Positions 9,027 to 17,459 of a stretch of DNA of 64,000 nucleotides are shown in pieces. Position 1 is the first letter of the stretch, and each line of letters starts with the position of its first letter. The notes beneath the pieces were generated by a model. It was not told where the DNA came from. It worked only from the letters and a program-made list of their open reading frames with translations, and made no database searches. Location of the stretch: positions 87,998-151,997 of the forward strand of contig CAVPTA010000004.1 of assembly GCA_963708645.1 (NCBI GenBank), given 5' to 3'. The position numbers and the translations under genes were made by a program. The DNA is from RYN-133 sp963708645. GTDB taxonomy: Bacteria; Actinomycetota; Actinomycetes; Mycobacteriales; Jatrophihabitantaceae.

Positions 9027-10268
9027 ATGATTGTCGATCGGCTTCGGCGTACCGCCCTCACTCGGTGGGAAGCCGTCTGTCTCGGCTTGCTGATCATCTC
9101 GGTCAGCTACCTTCTGGTGCACCGGATCTTCGTCTCACCCGCCAGCTATTTCGATCTGCAGGTCTACCGCGCCGAAGGCGGCGTCATCAGGTCCGGCGGC
9201 GACCTCTACGCAAGAATCCAGGCGTACAACGTCGACGCCACCTATCCGCCGTTCGCCGCGTCCTGTTTCGTGATTCTCTCGCTGTTTTCCATACCGACGG
9301 TCGAGATCGCGGTCTTCGCGCTCAATCTCGTGCTCGTCGGCTACGTGGTGCGGTGCAGCCTCGAACTCGCGAACGTCCCGGTCGCGCACCGGCGAGCCGG
9401 CTTGCTGCTCGGAAGCGCCGTCGCGCTGTGGGCCGAACCGGTGTTCACCACAATCGGATACGGCCAGATCAATCTGGTGATTCTGAGTCTGGTCTTGCGT
9501 GATTTCCGGCCAGGCAACGGCGTCCGTCTGCGCGGCATCGGTGTCGGTATTGCCACGAGTCTGAAGGTGACGCCGGGCATATTCGTCATTTATCTGCTCT
9601 GCACGCGCCGCTTCAAACAAGCTTTGGTTTCGGTCGCGACATTTTTCGTCTGCATCGCCATCTCGCTGCTGGTCGATGCGCATGCAACATGGCATTTCTG
9701 GACCGACGACTTGTTCCAATCCAGCCGGGTCGGCCGGCTGGAAAACGCGATCAATCAGAGCATTCGCGGGCTGGCAACGCGCATCACTCATTCGCTGGCG
9801 CAAACACCGACCGCAACGGCGATAACCGCACTGGTCGCCGTTGCCGGAATTGTGATCGCCGTGCAGGCCTACCGAGCGCTCGGCGATGGATGGGGGCTGT
9901 GCGCGACCGCCGTGACCGGCTTCCTGGTCTCACCGATCGCCTGGAGCCACCATTGGGTCTGGTGCATCCCGCTGGTCATCGTCTCCTGGCAGCGCCTGCG
10001 AACTCTCGCGGTCGTGGGACTGATCATTTTCACGTCGTTCGCGGTCTGGTACATCCCGCACACCGACCACCGCGAGCTACATCTCTCGATCCTGCAGACA
10101 GTCGCATCGGGTTGGTACGTCTTCTTCGGTGCGGCCTTCCTGGCGGCGGCCGCCGTGCTCAGCCGCCTTCGATCAGCACCAGATGCGGCGGCTGACCAGG
10201 TTCGGGTTCGACGCGCGCCAGCGCCGCGCGCAGCAGCCGGCGGATACCCAGTAGCACGTCGCGGCTGA
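9027..10268 (+). CDS. GT87-type membrane glycosyltransferase (mannosyltransferase-like)
   Basis: A 413-residue polytopic membrane protein with about nine or ten hydrophobic segments. Its pattern is that of GT87/DUF2029 polyprenyl-phosphate-dependent mannosyltransferases. An early acidic loop has YFDLQVYR and GGDLYARI. Also visible are a YPPFAA segment, GYGQINLVI in mid-protein, TSLKVTPG before the central helices and SPIAWSHHWVW near the end. Relatives such as PimE and Rv2181 add mannose to cell-envelope glycolipids on the outer face of the membrane; the substrate here is unknown. The ATG at 9027 has a GGAGG site about ten bases upstream. The last 37 codons overlap the opposite-strand gene at 10159-10473, so its C-terminus may be a read-through tail. 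Confidence 0.8.
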   Translation: MIVDRLRRTALTRWEAVCLGLLIISVSYLLVHRIFVSPASYFDLQVYRAEGGVIRSGGDLYARIQAYNVDATYPPFAASCFVILSLFSIPTVEIAVFALNLVLVGYVVRCSLELANVPVAHRRAGLLLGSAVALWAEPVFTTIGYGQINLVILSLVLRDFRPGNGVRLRGIGVGIATSLKVTPGIFVIYLLCTRRFKQALVSVATFFVCIAISLLVDAHATWHFWTDDLFQSSRVGRLENAINQSIRGLATRITHSLAQTPTATAITALVAVAGIVIAVQAYRALGDGWGLCATAVTGFLVSPIAWSHHWVWCIPLVIVSWQRLRTLAVVGLIIFTSFAVWYIPHTDHRELHLSILQTVASGWYVFFGAAFLAAAAVLSRLRSAPDAAADQVRVRRAPAPRAAAGGYPVARRG

Positions 10269-10473
10269 CAGCCATGTCGTCCGACTCGCACGCGTCGGTC
10301 AGGGTCATCTGCAGCTGCACGAGGCGCACTGCGACGGAGTAGATGGCCATCGCTTCGGCGGGCGAGGGCGGGGGCAGGTGGGCGTCGTCGACGGAGTACG
10401 AGTTCAGCTGACTGAGCAGGAACGACAGCTCAGCCGTCCCGGTTTCCGTGCCGATCTGAACCAATCGGATCAC
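10159..10473 (-). CDS. Conserved hypothetical protein, 104 residues
   Basis: A small soluble, leucine- and arginine-rich protein predicted mostly helical (LLGIRRLLRAALARVEPEP), without membrane segments or recognisable motifs. It overlaps the end of the GT87 gene by 110 bp in convergent orientation, which is unusually long. Codon composition looks normal in this frame, so I favour it as real, and the glycosyltransferase tail may be the shadow. I do not recognise the family. Confidence 0.5.
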   Translation of the reverse strand: MIRLVQIGTETGTAELSFLLSQLNSYSVDDAHLPPPSPAEAMAIYSVAVRLVQLQMTLTDACESDDMAVSRDVLLGIRRLLRAALARVEPEPGQPPHLVLIEGG

Positions 10474-10614
10474 CGTTCCTCGCGTTCGGACCGCCCCGCA
10501 TTGTTGGACCCCCGACTGCGTGGTGAACCTATCGTAGAACTTGATCTCACGCCGAGTAAACGTGAGCGGTCGAAATTCTGAGACTCGACGCTCCGATAAC
10601 TGCGGGTTTGCCTG

Positions 10615-11880
10615 TTATGCGCGGCGCGATCGACCGGTCAGCAGCACCGAACCGACCAGCCGCAAGCGCATCCGGCGCAGGGCGAGCGCCAGATCGCGCG
10701 CTGCGGGACCCCGCATCCGTCCGGATGCGACCGTCACGAGCAGGGCGTTGCCGACGGCCATCACGTAGGCGTCGTCGGATTCGGCCAGTGGCGAGCTGTG
10801 AATGAGGATGACGTCGACTTCCTTGTCGATCTGTGCGATCGCACGGTGGAAGCGGAGCTCGACGAGGGTGGCTGCCGAGGCGCCGCCGAGATTGCCGACC
10901 GGCAGCACGCTCACGCCCGAAACCGGGGACGGACGCACGGCGTCACGCAATTCGACGTTGCCGCGCAAGACGTCGGCCAGTCCGGGACCCTTGCTCTTGA
11001 ATGCGGGATGCGGCTGTGGCGCGGTGAAATCGGCATCGACGACGAGCACTCGATGCTCGACCTGCGCCAGCGAGCTGGCCAGCGCCATCGTCGCCCAGGC
11101 CGATGCGTCGTCGCGCTGCGCCGGCGCTGCCACGACGAGACACGTCGGGGCGTCGCGGGTCGCGAATTCGAGCCCCACGCGCAACGCGCGGAACTCGGTC
11201 GCGTTCGGGCCTGACTGAGTTTCAGTAGGCGCCGCGCTCGGGTCGCCAGGACGCGTCACCGACGCGAGCACCGGCGCACCGGTCAGGTTGCCCAGCTGCT
11301 GTGGGTCCTCGACCCGACCGAAGCGCCATTCGCGCAGCAGCGCGGCAGCAACTGCACCGATCACCGCAACGAGGCCGCCGATGACCACGATGGTCGCGAC
11401 GTCGGGCGAGCTGAACCCCGACGGCGGAACGGCCACGCCCGCATTCTCGAACGAGAACTGCCCGCGGGTCGGGTCGTAAGCCGGCAGGACGGAGACGATC
11501 GCGTTCGCGACCACGGCCGCGTAGTTGCGATCGGCGTCGGACACGCTGACGCGGATGATCGCGGTGTCATCGACACGCTCGGCCGACACCTCGTCGGCAA
11601 GCACGGCGACACTGCGGCGATGTCCCACCTTGTCGACCACGTTGGTCAGCACGGGAATTGAGCCGGCGAGTTGGGCGATGGTGTCCTGCAGCTGTTCGAC
11701 GGTGCCGTGCGAGGGCGCCAGCGCGTTGTTCGGTGTCGCGGATACGGACGCCGTCGCGGTGTAACTGCGTGGAGCGAACAACAGCCAGGCCGTGGTCGCT
11801 GCGGCCACGATCACGACGGTGAGCAGGGCCGTACCACGGCGGCGCCACAGCGCAGCCGCAACCGGTCGCCCGTTCAGCAC
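10615..11880 (-). CDS. Wzz/BY-kinase-like polysaccharide protein with degenerate ATP site
   Basis: About 421 residues with the layout of bacterial tyrosine kinases of capsule/exopolysaccharide systems. There is an N-terminal membrane helix, an extracytoplasmic chain-length-determinant region (YTATASVSATP...), a second membrane helix (TIVVIGGLVAVIGAVAAALL), then a cytoplasmic nucleotide-binding-like domain. The Walker A position reads VVAAPAQRDDASAW with no GxxGKS/T. The Walker B aspartate is replaced (ILIHSSP), although the A' motif VLVVDADF is kept. It is therefore probably a non-catalytic chain-length regulator. The GTG at 11880 has GGGAAAGG upstream; a TTG seven codons earlier is possible. 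The GT87 gene nearby suggests surface-glycan work. Confidence 0.75.
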   Translation of the reverse strand: MLNGRPVAAALWRRRGTALLTVVIVAAATTAWLLFAPRSYTATASVSATPNNALAPSHGTVEQLQDTIAQLAGSIPVLTNVVDKVGHRRSVAVLADEVSAERVDDTAIIRVSVSDADRNYAAVVANAIVSVLPAYDPTRGQFSFENAGVAVPPSGFSSPDVATIVVIGGLVAVIGAVAAALLREWRFGRVEDPQQLGNLTGAPVLASVTRPGDPSAAPTETQSGPNATEFRALRVGLEFATRDAPTCLVVAAPAQRDDASAWATMALASSLAQVEHRVLVVDADFTAPQPHPAFKSKGPGLADVLRGNVELRDAVRPSPVSGVSVLPVGNLGGASAATLVELRFHRAIAQIDKEVDVILIHSSPLAESDDAYVMAVGNALLVTVASGRMRGPAARDLALALRRMRLRLVGSVLLTGRSRRA

Positions 11881-12031
11881 GCGGCTCGCCTTTCCCGACA
11901 ACTATGTATTTCAACAACTTTGCGCCAGAGAGAAATTCGCCTGGCAAGACGTTGAATTGCCAACAATCAATTGTCCGGTTCGTGGCGAGGCAAAACAAAT
12001 CGAGACGGTGTCTCCGTCTATGTGCCGGATT

Positions 12032-13283
12032 TCAGGCGTGCGGAGCGCCGAACAGCAACCCGAGCGGGCGCCGGCCTTCGACGATGGTGCCGTCAATCGT
12101 GTCGTCGGCCGGCACGATTTCTGCTACGGCATCGCGCAGTGATTCGACCGATCCGACCGAAGCGTTGAAAGCCACCAGCGTCTGGCTCATCTCGTCGAGC
12201 ATGCGCCGCATGGATTCGCGGACGTCCTCGATACCGGTGTTGGCGGCAGTGAGCAGCCCCTCGGCACGTGAGCGGCTCGCTTCGACGGCGCGGCGGCTCT
12301 CGATCGCAGCGGCAGCGACTTCGGCCTCGACCAGGCGAGCGGCTTCCGAGCGGCCCTGGTCGAGCGCGTCGGCGCGGATCCGGTCGGCGTCACGGGCGGC
12401 CTCGTCCAGCAGCTCGCGGGCGGCTTCGGCCCGCTCGTGCGCAGCCTGCGCATCGAGTTCGGCGCGCACGGCGACAGAGTCCTCGCGGGCACCCTCGGTG
12501 ATGCGCTCTGCTTCGGCGCGGGCGGCCTGGATGATCGCCGCCGCCTCGACCTTGGCCGCGGCAAGCAACTCTGTCGCACCATCGCGGGACTCGACGTGCA
12601 GGCGGTCGCTGAGCATCCGTGCCTCGACGAGGATGCGCTCGCCTTCGGCCGCTGCCTCGGCGCGCAGACCGTTCGCCTCCGCGCGCAGTCGGTGGGCTTC
12701 CTCGTGCGCGTGCAGGGTGATGCGCAGCGCCTCGGCCTGGGCGGTGCTGCTCACCCCTGGGAGCGGGACGTAGTCGGGCGCGATGTCGGGCGGCGCAGTG
12801 TCTGGCGCGATCTTCGGCGCAGTTGTCGAGCCAGTGTTCTGCGCGGTGTTCGACCGCGGTGTTCGACCCGGTGTTCGACCCGGTGTTCGACCCGGTGTTC
12901 GGTGCAGTGTCGGGCGCGGCCTCGCGCGTCCTACCGGCTGCCTCGTCCCGGGCGGCGGTGTCCAGCGCGGTGGTCTCGGAGTGGTCGGTGATTGTCAGTT
13001 CGAGTGGAGTTCGTGCCAACTCGACCACGTTGTCGCCCGTCTGCGTGGCTGCCGGTGCTGCAGCCTCCGGGCCGAAAGGGCGGTCGCGGGCCGATGTGTC
13101 GTCCGCCGCAGCCGGCGAGTTGACCCGCGGCGCGGCGGGTTCCGGCGGGGTCTGGTCGGCCGGATTCTCGAGCCGGTTCAGCAGCGATTCAACGTGCGAG
13201 ATCGCGCGACGCAGCAGCTGTGCGGGAGGTTCGCTCGGCCCGGAAGAGTCCCATTCGCCGGGGACGTCAGGACCGTTGCCCAC
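12032..13283 (-). pseudogene. DivIVA-like coiled-coil protein, frameshifted
   Basis: The N-terminal part (GTG at 13283, GGAGG five bases upstream) has a short helical segment LLRRAISHVESLLNRLE, then a long Pro/Ala/Thr-rich disordered linker. Near 12851-12858 a repeated 12-nt unit (AACACCGGGTCG, translated NTGS) is followed by a 13-nt unit that shifts the frame. Removing one base joins it to a 240-residue alanine/arginine/glutamate-rich coiled coil starting near 12754 and ending GLLFGAPHA. The total would be about 416 residues. The arrangement resembles DivIVA/Wag31- or FilP-type scaffold proteins; a precise role cannot be assigned. A weak hairpin AGACGG/CCGTCT (12003-12019) lies just past the stop. 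Confidence 0.7.
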
Positions 13284-13472
13284 TACGACCTCCGCCCCGC
13301 CCGAAATACCTTCCAACGGAAACCATATCGCCAAATCGGCTCCGCGCTAACCGGAGCGCCGGATTGGCTGCGCATTGGTGCTGGCGGGAAAATTGGGACG
13401 AACGAGACCGTGACCATCGGCGCTCGGCGCCTCCGAGCGCGGGCGTTCCGAGTGCCGGATATCCTGCGAAAC

Positions 13473-13994
13473 GTGGCTGGCACACCTCGCAAGATTCGGG
13501 TCGTCGGTGATCCGGTGCTGCACACGCCCGCCCGCGAAGTCACCGAGTTCGACGACTCGCTGGCCTCGCTCATCGACGACATGTTCGCCTCACTGGCCGT
13601 CGCCGAGGGTGTCGGGCTCGCTGCGCCCCAGATCGGCGTCGACCTCGCCGTGTTCGTCTACGACTGCCCCGATGGTGCGGGCTCACGCGCGGTCGGGCAC
13701 GTCGTCAACCCGATCATCGAGACGTCCGGACCGCTCGACGAGTCGGACGAGGGCTGCCTGTCCGTCCCGGGGCCGTATCACGACCTGCCGCGCTTCGAAC
13801 AAGCCCGCGTGCACGGGGTCGACAAGACCGGCACGCCGATCTCGGTCAGCGGTACCGGCTACCTCGCGCGGTGCCTGCAACATGAGACCGACCATCTGCG
13901 CGGCATCCTCTACATCGACCACCTGCCGCGCAACCGCCGCCGCCGGGTGCTGCGCGACATGGAGCCCTACGAGTGGAACGCCCCCGTCCCATAA
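13473..13994 (+). CDS. def: Peptide deformylase
   Basis: A 173-residue metalloenzyme that removes the formyl group from nascent N-termini. All three signature motifs are present: GVGLAAPQIG (about residue 46), EGCLSVPG with the metal-binding cysteine (about 95) and QHETDH at 136-140 with the two histidines and the catalytic glutamate. The GTG at 13473 gives the usual N-terminus (AGTPRKIRVVGDPVL). It is divergent from the coiled-coil gene across about 190 bp and ends at a shared hairpin with the DUF559 gene. Confidence 0.95.
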   Translation: MAGTPRKIRVVGDPVLHTPAREVTEFDDSLASLIDDMFASLAVAEGVGLAAPQIGVDLAVFVYDCPDGAGSRAVGHVVNPIIETSGPLDESDEGCLSVPGPYHDLPRFEQARVHGVDKTGTPISVSGTGYLARCLQHETDHLRGILYIDHLPRNRRRRVLRDMEPYEWNAPVP

Positions 13995-13996
13995 CG

Positions 13997-14040
13997 CTTT
14001 TGGCGCCCGGACCCGGAATGTCGGGTCAGGCCGCCAAAAG
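13997..14040. terminator. Nested palindrome between def and the DUF559 gene (family B, copy 1)
   Basis: Outer arms CTTTTGGCG/CGCCAAAAG enclose inner arms ACCCG/CGGGT. It starts three bases after the def stop and covers the last codons of the convergent DUF559 gene, so it can terminate both. Its right arm (CGGGTCAGGCCGCCAAA) recurs exactly at 14962-15004. Confidence 0.65.
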
Positions 14041-14904
14041 TTGCAGTATCTGGGCGATGACGTAGTCAGGACGATCCGCGAGGTCCGTCCACGTGAAGCG
14101 CAGCACGCGCCAGCCCGCCCCTACGAGCGCGTTCTGCCTGGTTCGGTCGCGCTGGAACCGGTCGTCACCGCTGTGGTAGGCGTAGCCGTCGACTTCGATG
14201 GCGATCCGAGCAGCGGGCAGCGCCACATCGAGCTCGAACCTTCTGCCCCCGACGACGACGTTCAGATGCGGAACCCAGCCGGAGATGCCGGCCCGTCGCA
14301 GTATCGCGTGCAGTCTCCGCTCCGACTCCGCGTGGGCGCGGTCGCCGAGACGCAGCGCCAGCCGACGCAGCTGCCGGTTGCCCCATCGACCCGGCGAGTT
14401 CTCGAGGCGGCACGTGACGTGCGCCATCGTCAGCCAACCCTGCTGGAGCGCTCGATCGCCGAGTACCGCCGCCCGTCCGGGTGACAGCCAGCCCATGCAG
14501 TCGAGGACGGTCTCGCTGCGCGTAGTCACCCACAACCCGCGATGCCGCACCACGCAGGTTTCATCGATCGCCACCCGATGGACGCGCACCCCAGCCGGCC
14601 AGTCCAGCCGGCGTCGGTCGAAGCGAGTGATGTGGACCAGCCCGTCGTCCGGCACGTCCATGTCCCACCACCGGCCCCCGGACGTGAAACTCAGCGGTGA
14701 GCGCGTGCCGAGCACGGCCAACCACGCAGACTCGTCGGCAGCCGACGGTGCACCGCCCAGGCGGTAGACGCCGTCGATTCCCGTAGCCTCCAGGCGTCCA
14801 CCGGCCAACCACTCGTCGACGGTGCCGCGTGGGATGCCCGCACCACGCAACTGGCTTCTCGTCACCACGCCGGCTTGGCGGCGCGTGAGGTCGGTCCAGG
14901 ACAC
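14026..14904 (-). CDS. DUF559 endonuclease-like protein with AbiEi-type N-terminal helix-turn-helix
   Basis: A 292-residue protein with two parts. The N-terminal 60 residues (RRQAGVVTRSQLRGAGIPR) resemble the winged helix of AbiEi-type antitoxins and related regulators. The C-terminal domain (about 205-290) resembles the very-short-patch-repair-like DUF559 fold, with FELDVALPAARIAIEVDGYA carrying the D...ExD-type acidic residues, then QRDRTRQNALVGAGWRVLRF. Such genes occur in many copies in actinobacteria and their function is unknown. The GTG at 14904 is the only in-frame start that gives a full N-terminus. It is flanked by two related palindromes. Confidence 0.8.
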   Translation of the reverse strand: MSWTDLTRRQAGVVTRSQLRGAGIPRGTVDEWLAGGRLEATGIDGVYRLGGAPSAADESAWLAVLGTRSPLSFTSGGRWWDMDVPDDGLVHITRFDRRRLDWPAGVRVHRVAIDETCVVRHRGLWVTTRSETVLDCMGWLSPGRAAVLGDRALQQGWLTMAHVTCRLENSPGRWGNRQLRRLALRLGDRAHAESERRLHAILRRAGISGWVPHLNVVVGGRRFELDVALPAARIAIEVDGYAYHSGDDRFQRDRTRQNALVGAGWRVLRFTWTDLADRPDYVIAQILQLLAA

Positions 14905-14961
14905 GGAGCCACCATGGCCCGGCCCATCCCCGGCTCAGCCGTTTTCCACAACCCCAGACCA

Positions 14962-15004
14962 CTTTTGGCGGCACAACCCGAGATTCCGGGTCAGGCCGCC
15001 AAAG
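14962..15004. terminator. Nested palindrome after asd (family B, copy 2)
   Basis: Arms CTTTTGGCGG/CCGCCAAAGG with inner ACCCG/CGGGT. It sits five bases past the asd stop and upstream of the DUF559 gene. It shares a 17-nt arm with the palindrome at 13997-14040 and probably ends the lysC-asd transcript. Confidence 0.6.
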
Positions 15005-15009
15005 GCGGG

Positions 15010-16026
15010 TCAGACGAGCAGTTCGGCGATCTGGACGGCGTTGAGGGCGGCGCCCTTGCGCAGGTTGTCGTTGCTGACGAACAAGGCGAGGCCGCGCAGG
15101 TCGGGCACGCCCTCGTCCTGGCGCAGCCGCCCGACGTAGGACGGATCGGCTCCGGCGGCTTGCAAGGGCGTCGGGATGTCGGTGACCTCGACCCCGGCGG
15201 CGTCGCGCAGCAACTCGAGCGCCCGGGCCACCGGCAGCGGGGCCGCGAACTCGGCGTTGATCGACAGCGAGTGCCCGGTGAACACCGGCACCCGCACGCA
15301 GGTGCCCGACACGAGCAGGTCGGGGATGTCGAGAATCTTGCGCGACTCGTTGCGCAGCTTGCGTTCCTCGTCGGTCTCGCCGGACTCGTCGTCGAGCAGG
15401 CTGCCGGCGAGCGGCAACACGTTGAACGCGATCGGACGGGCGTACTTCACGGGCTCGCCCAGGTCGATCGCGCCGCCGTCGAAGGCCAGCTCGGCCGCCT
15501 TGTCGCCGGCAGCGCGCACCTGGTTGTCGAGCTCGGCCACGCCCGCGCCGCCCGAGCCCGACACCGCCTGATACGTCGAGACGATCAGGCGCCGCAGGCC
15601 GGCCTCGTCGTGCAGCGGCTTGAGCACCGGCATCGCGGCCATGGTCGTGCAGTTCGGGTTGGCAATGATGTTCTTCGGTGTCTCGCGCACGAGGTCGCCG
15701 TTGACCTCGGCGACGATCAGCGGGACGTCCGGATCCATCCGCCACGCGGACGAGTTGTCGATGACGACAGCGTGCTCGGCGAACCGCGGCGCGATCTCCT
15801 TCGAGGTCGACCCGCCCGCCGAGAACAGCGCGATGTCGAGCCCGGACGGGTCGGCAACCGCCGCGTCCTCGACCCGGATGTCGACACCGTCCCACTGCAA
15901 CGTCGAGCCGGCCGAGCGCGAGGACGCGAAGAAGCGGATGTCGTCGACCGGGAAGTGCCGCGACGCGAGAATGCGCCGCATCATCGTGCCGACCTGCCCA
16001 GTCGCGCCGATGACCCCGACTCTCAC
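15010..16026 (-). CDS. asd: Aspartate-semialdehyde dehydrogenase
   Basis: A 338-residue enzyme that reduces beta-aspartyl phosphate to aspartate semialdehyde with NADPH, feeding lysine/diaminopimelate, threonine and methionine synthesis. The N-terminal dinucleotide motif is GATGQVG (8-14). The active-site cysteine lies in ANPNCTTMA and the catalytic histidine in FTGHSLSI. The GTG start overlaps the lysC stop (GTGA), so the two genes are translationally coupled, as in most actinobacteria (Rv3708c-Rv3709c order). Confidence 0.96.
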   Translation of the reverse strand: MRVGVIGATGQVGTMMRRILASRHFPVDDIRFFASSRSAGSTLQWDGVDIRVEDAAVADPSGLDIALFSAGGSTSKEIAPRFAEHAVVIDNSSAWRMDPDVPLIVAEVNGDLVRETPKNIIANPNCTTMAAMPVLKPLHDEAGLRRLIVSTYQAVSGSGGAGVAELDNQVRAAGDKAAELAFDGGAIDLGEPVKYARPIAFNVLPLAGSLLDDESGETDEERKLRNESRKILDIPDLLVSGTCVRVPVFTGHSLSINAEFAAPLPVARALELLRDAAGVEVTDIPTPLQAAGADPSYVGRLRQDEGVPDLRGLALFVSNDNLRKGAALNAVQIAELLV

Positions 16027-17291
16027 CGTCCCGTACCTCCGTACACGACGGCTTCCTCGTCGGCCGAGCCCAGCTCGAACGCGTCGTGGACGGCGCGGAC
16101 GGCGGTGTCGAGGTCGGTGTCGCGGCAGATCACCGAGATGCGGATTTCGGACGTCGAGATCATCTCGACGTTCACACCGGCGTCCGAGATGGCGGTGAAG
16201 AAGGTGGCCGAGACCCCAGGGTGCGAACGCATGCCGGCACCGATCAGCGACAGTTTGCCGATGTGGTCGTCGTAGAGCAGCTGCTCGAACCCGATCTGCT
16301 CCTGCACCTTCTTCAGCGCGGCGATCGCGGTCGGACCGTCGGTCTTCGGCAGCGTGAACGACACGTCCGTACGGCCGGTGCCACCGGTCGAGATGTTCTG
16401 CACGATCATGTCGATGTTGATCTCGGACTCGGCGAGCGTGCGGAAGATTGCAGCTGCCTCGCCGGGCTTGTCGGGCACGCCGACGACGGTCACCTTCACC
16501 TCGCTGCGGTCGTGCGCCACTCCGCTGATGATCGCCTGTTCCACGCTGTGATCCTCCATCGATCCCGCGACGGTCGTGCCGGTTCTGGTCGAGAAGGACG
16601 AGCGCACGTGAATCGGCACGTCATAGCGCCGCCCGTACTCGACCGAGCGCAGGTGCAGGATTTTTGCCCCGCACGCTGCGAGTTCGAGCATCTCTTCGTA
16701 GGTGACCGACGTCAGCCGCCGTGCGTTCGGCACGATGCGCGGATCGGCGGTGTAGACGCCGTCGACGTCGGTGTAGATCTCGCACACGTCGGCGTTGAGC
16801 GCCGCGGCGAGCGCTACGGCAGTGGTGTCCGAGCCGCCACGGCCGAGCGTGGTGATGTTCATGGTCTCTTTCGAGAACCCCTGGAAGCCGGCGACGATCG
16901 CTATGTTGCCCTCGGCGATCGAGTTCTCGACGCGTCCGGGCGTGATGCTCACGATCCGCGCCTTGCCGTGGACGGACGTGGTGAGCACGCCCGCCTGCGA
17001 TCCGGTGAACGACTCGGCCTTGTAGCCCTGGCTGTTGATCGCCATCGCGAGCAGCGCCATCGAGATGCGTTCGCCGGCGGTCAGCAGCATGTCGAACTCG
17101 CGCCCGGACGGCACCGGCACGATCTGCTGCGCCAGGTCGATCAGCTCGTCGGTGGTGTCACCCATGGCCGAAACGACCACGACCACGTCATCGCCGCCGC
17201 GCTTGGTCGCGACGATCCGCTCGGCGACCCGCTTGATGCGTTCGGCGTCGGCGACCGACGATCCGCCGTACTTCTGAACGACAAGAGACAT
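16023..17291 (-). CDS. lysC: Aspartate kinase
   Basis: A 422-residue kinase that phosphorylates aspartate, the first step of the aspartate pathway. The N-terminus VVQKYGGSSVAD is the kinase signature, GRGGSDTTAVALA is the catalytic loop, and two ACT domains at the C-terminus (from about 265) bind feedback inhibitors. An internal ATG at residue 245 (16559, MEDHSVEQAI) lies where the separate beta subunit starts in other actinobacterial aspartate kinases, so two proteins may be made from this gene. The ATG at 17291 gives the length of the family. It is coupled to asd downstream and divergent from the methyltransferase at 17460. Confidence 0.96.
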   Translation of the reverse strand: MSLVVQKYGGSSVADAERIKRVAERIVATKRGGDDVVVVVSAMGDTTDELIDLAQQIVPVPSGREFDMLLTAGERISMALLAMAINSQGYKAESFTGSQAGVLTTSVHGKARIVSITPGRVENSIAEGNIAIVAGFQGFSKETMNITTLGRGGSDTTAVALAAALNADVCEIYTDVDGVYTADPRIVPNARRLTSVTYEEMLELAACGAKILHLRSVEYGRRYDVPIHVRSSFSTRTGTTVAGSMEDHSVEQAIISGVAHDRSEVKVTVVGVPDKPGEAAAIFRTLAESEINIDMIVQNISTGGTGRTDVSFTLPKTDGPTAIAALKKVQEQIGFEQLLYDDHIGKLSLIGAGMRSHPGVSATFFTAISDAGVNVEMISTSEIRISVICRDTDLDTAVRAVHDAFELGSADEEAVVYGGTGR

Positions 17292-17459
17292 CAGCGGCAC
17301 CGACGCGGCCATCCTGGCCCCGCGAAGCGATGGCCTGCGTTTACTCCGGTTGACACGTGAAAAGGCTACCGGTCTTGAACTTGCTGAATTACACACGCTC
17401 AGGCCAGCTTCGGTCGAGATGATGAAGCACGCGGCCCCTGCGCCGGGACGGAGTGCTTG

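Noticed and set aside
10546..10566. CTCACG/CGTGAG hairpin before the BY-kinase-like gene end
   Set aside because: Only six base pairs with a 9-nt loop; too weak to call a terminator.
12840..12900. The NTGS-encoding 12-nt repeat as a minisatellite
   Set aside because: Only four imperfect units; it is part of the linker of the coiled-coil gene.
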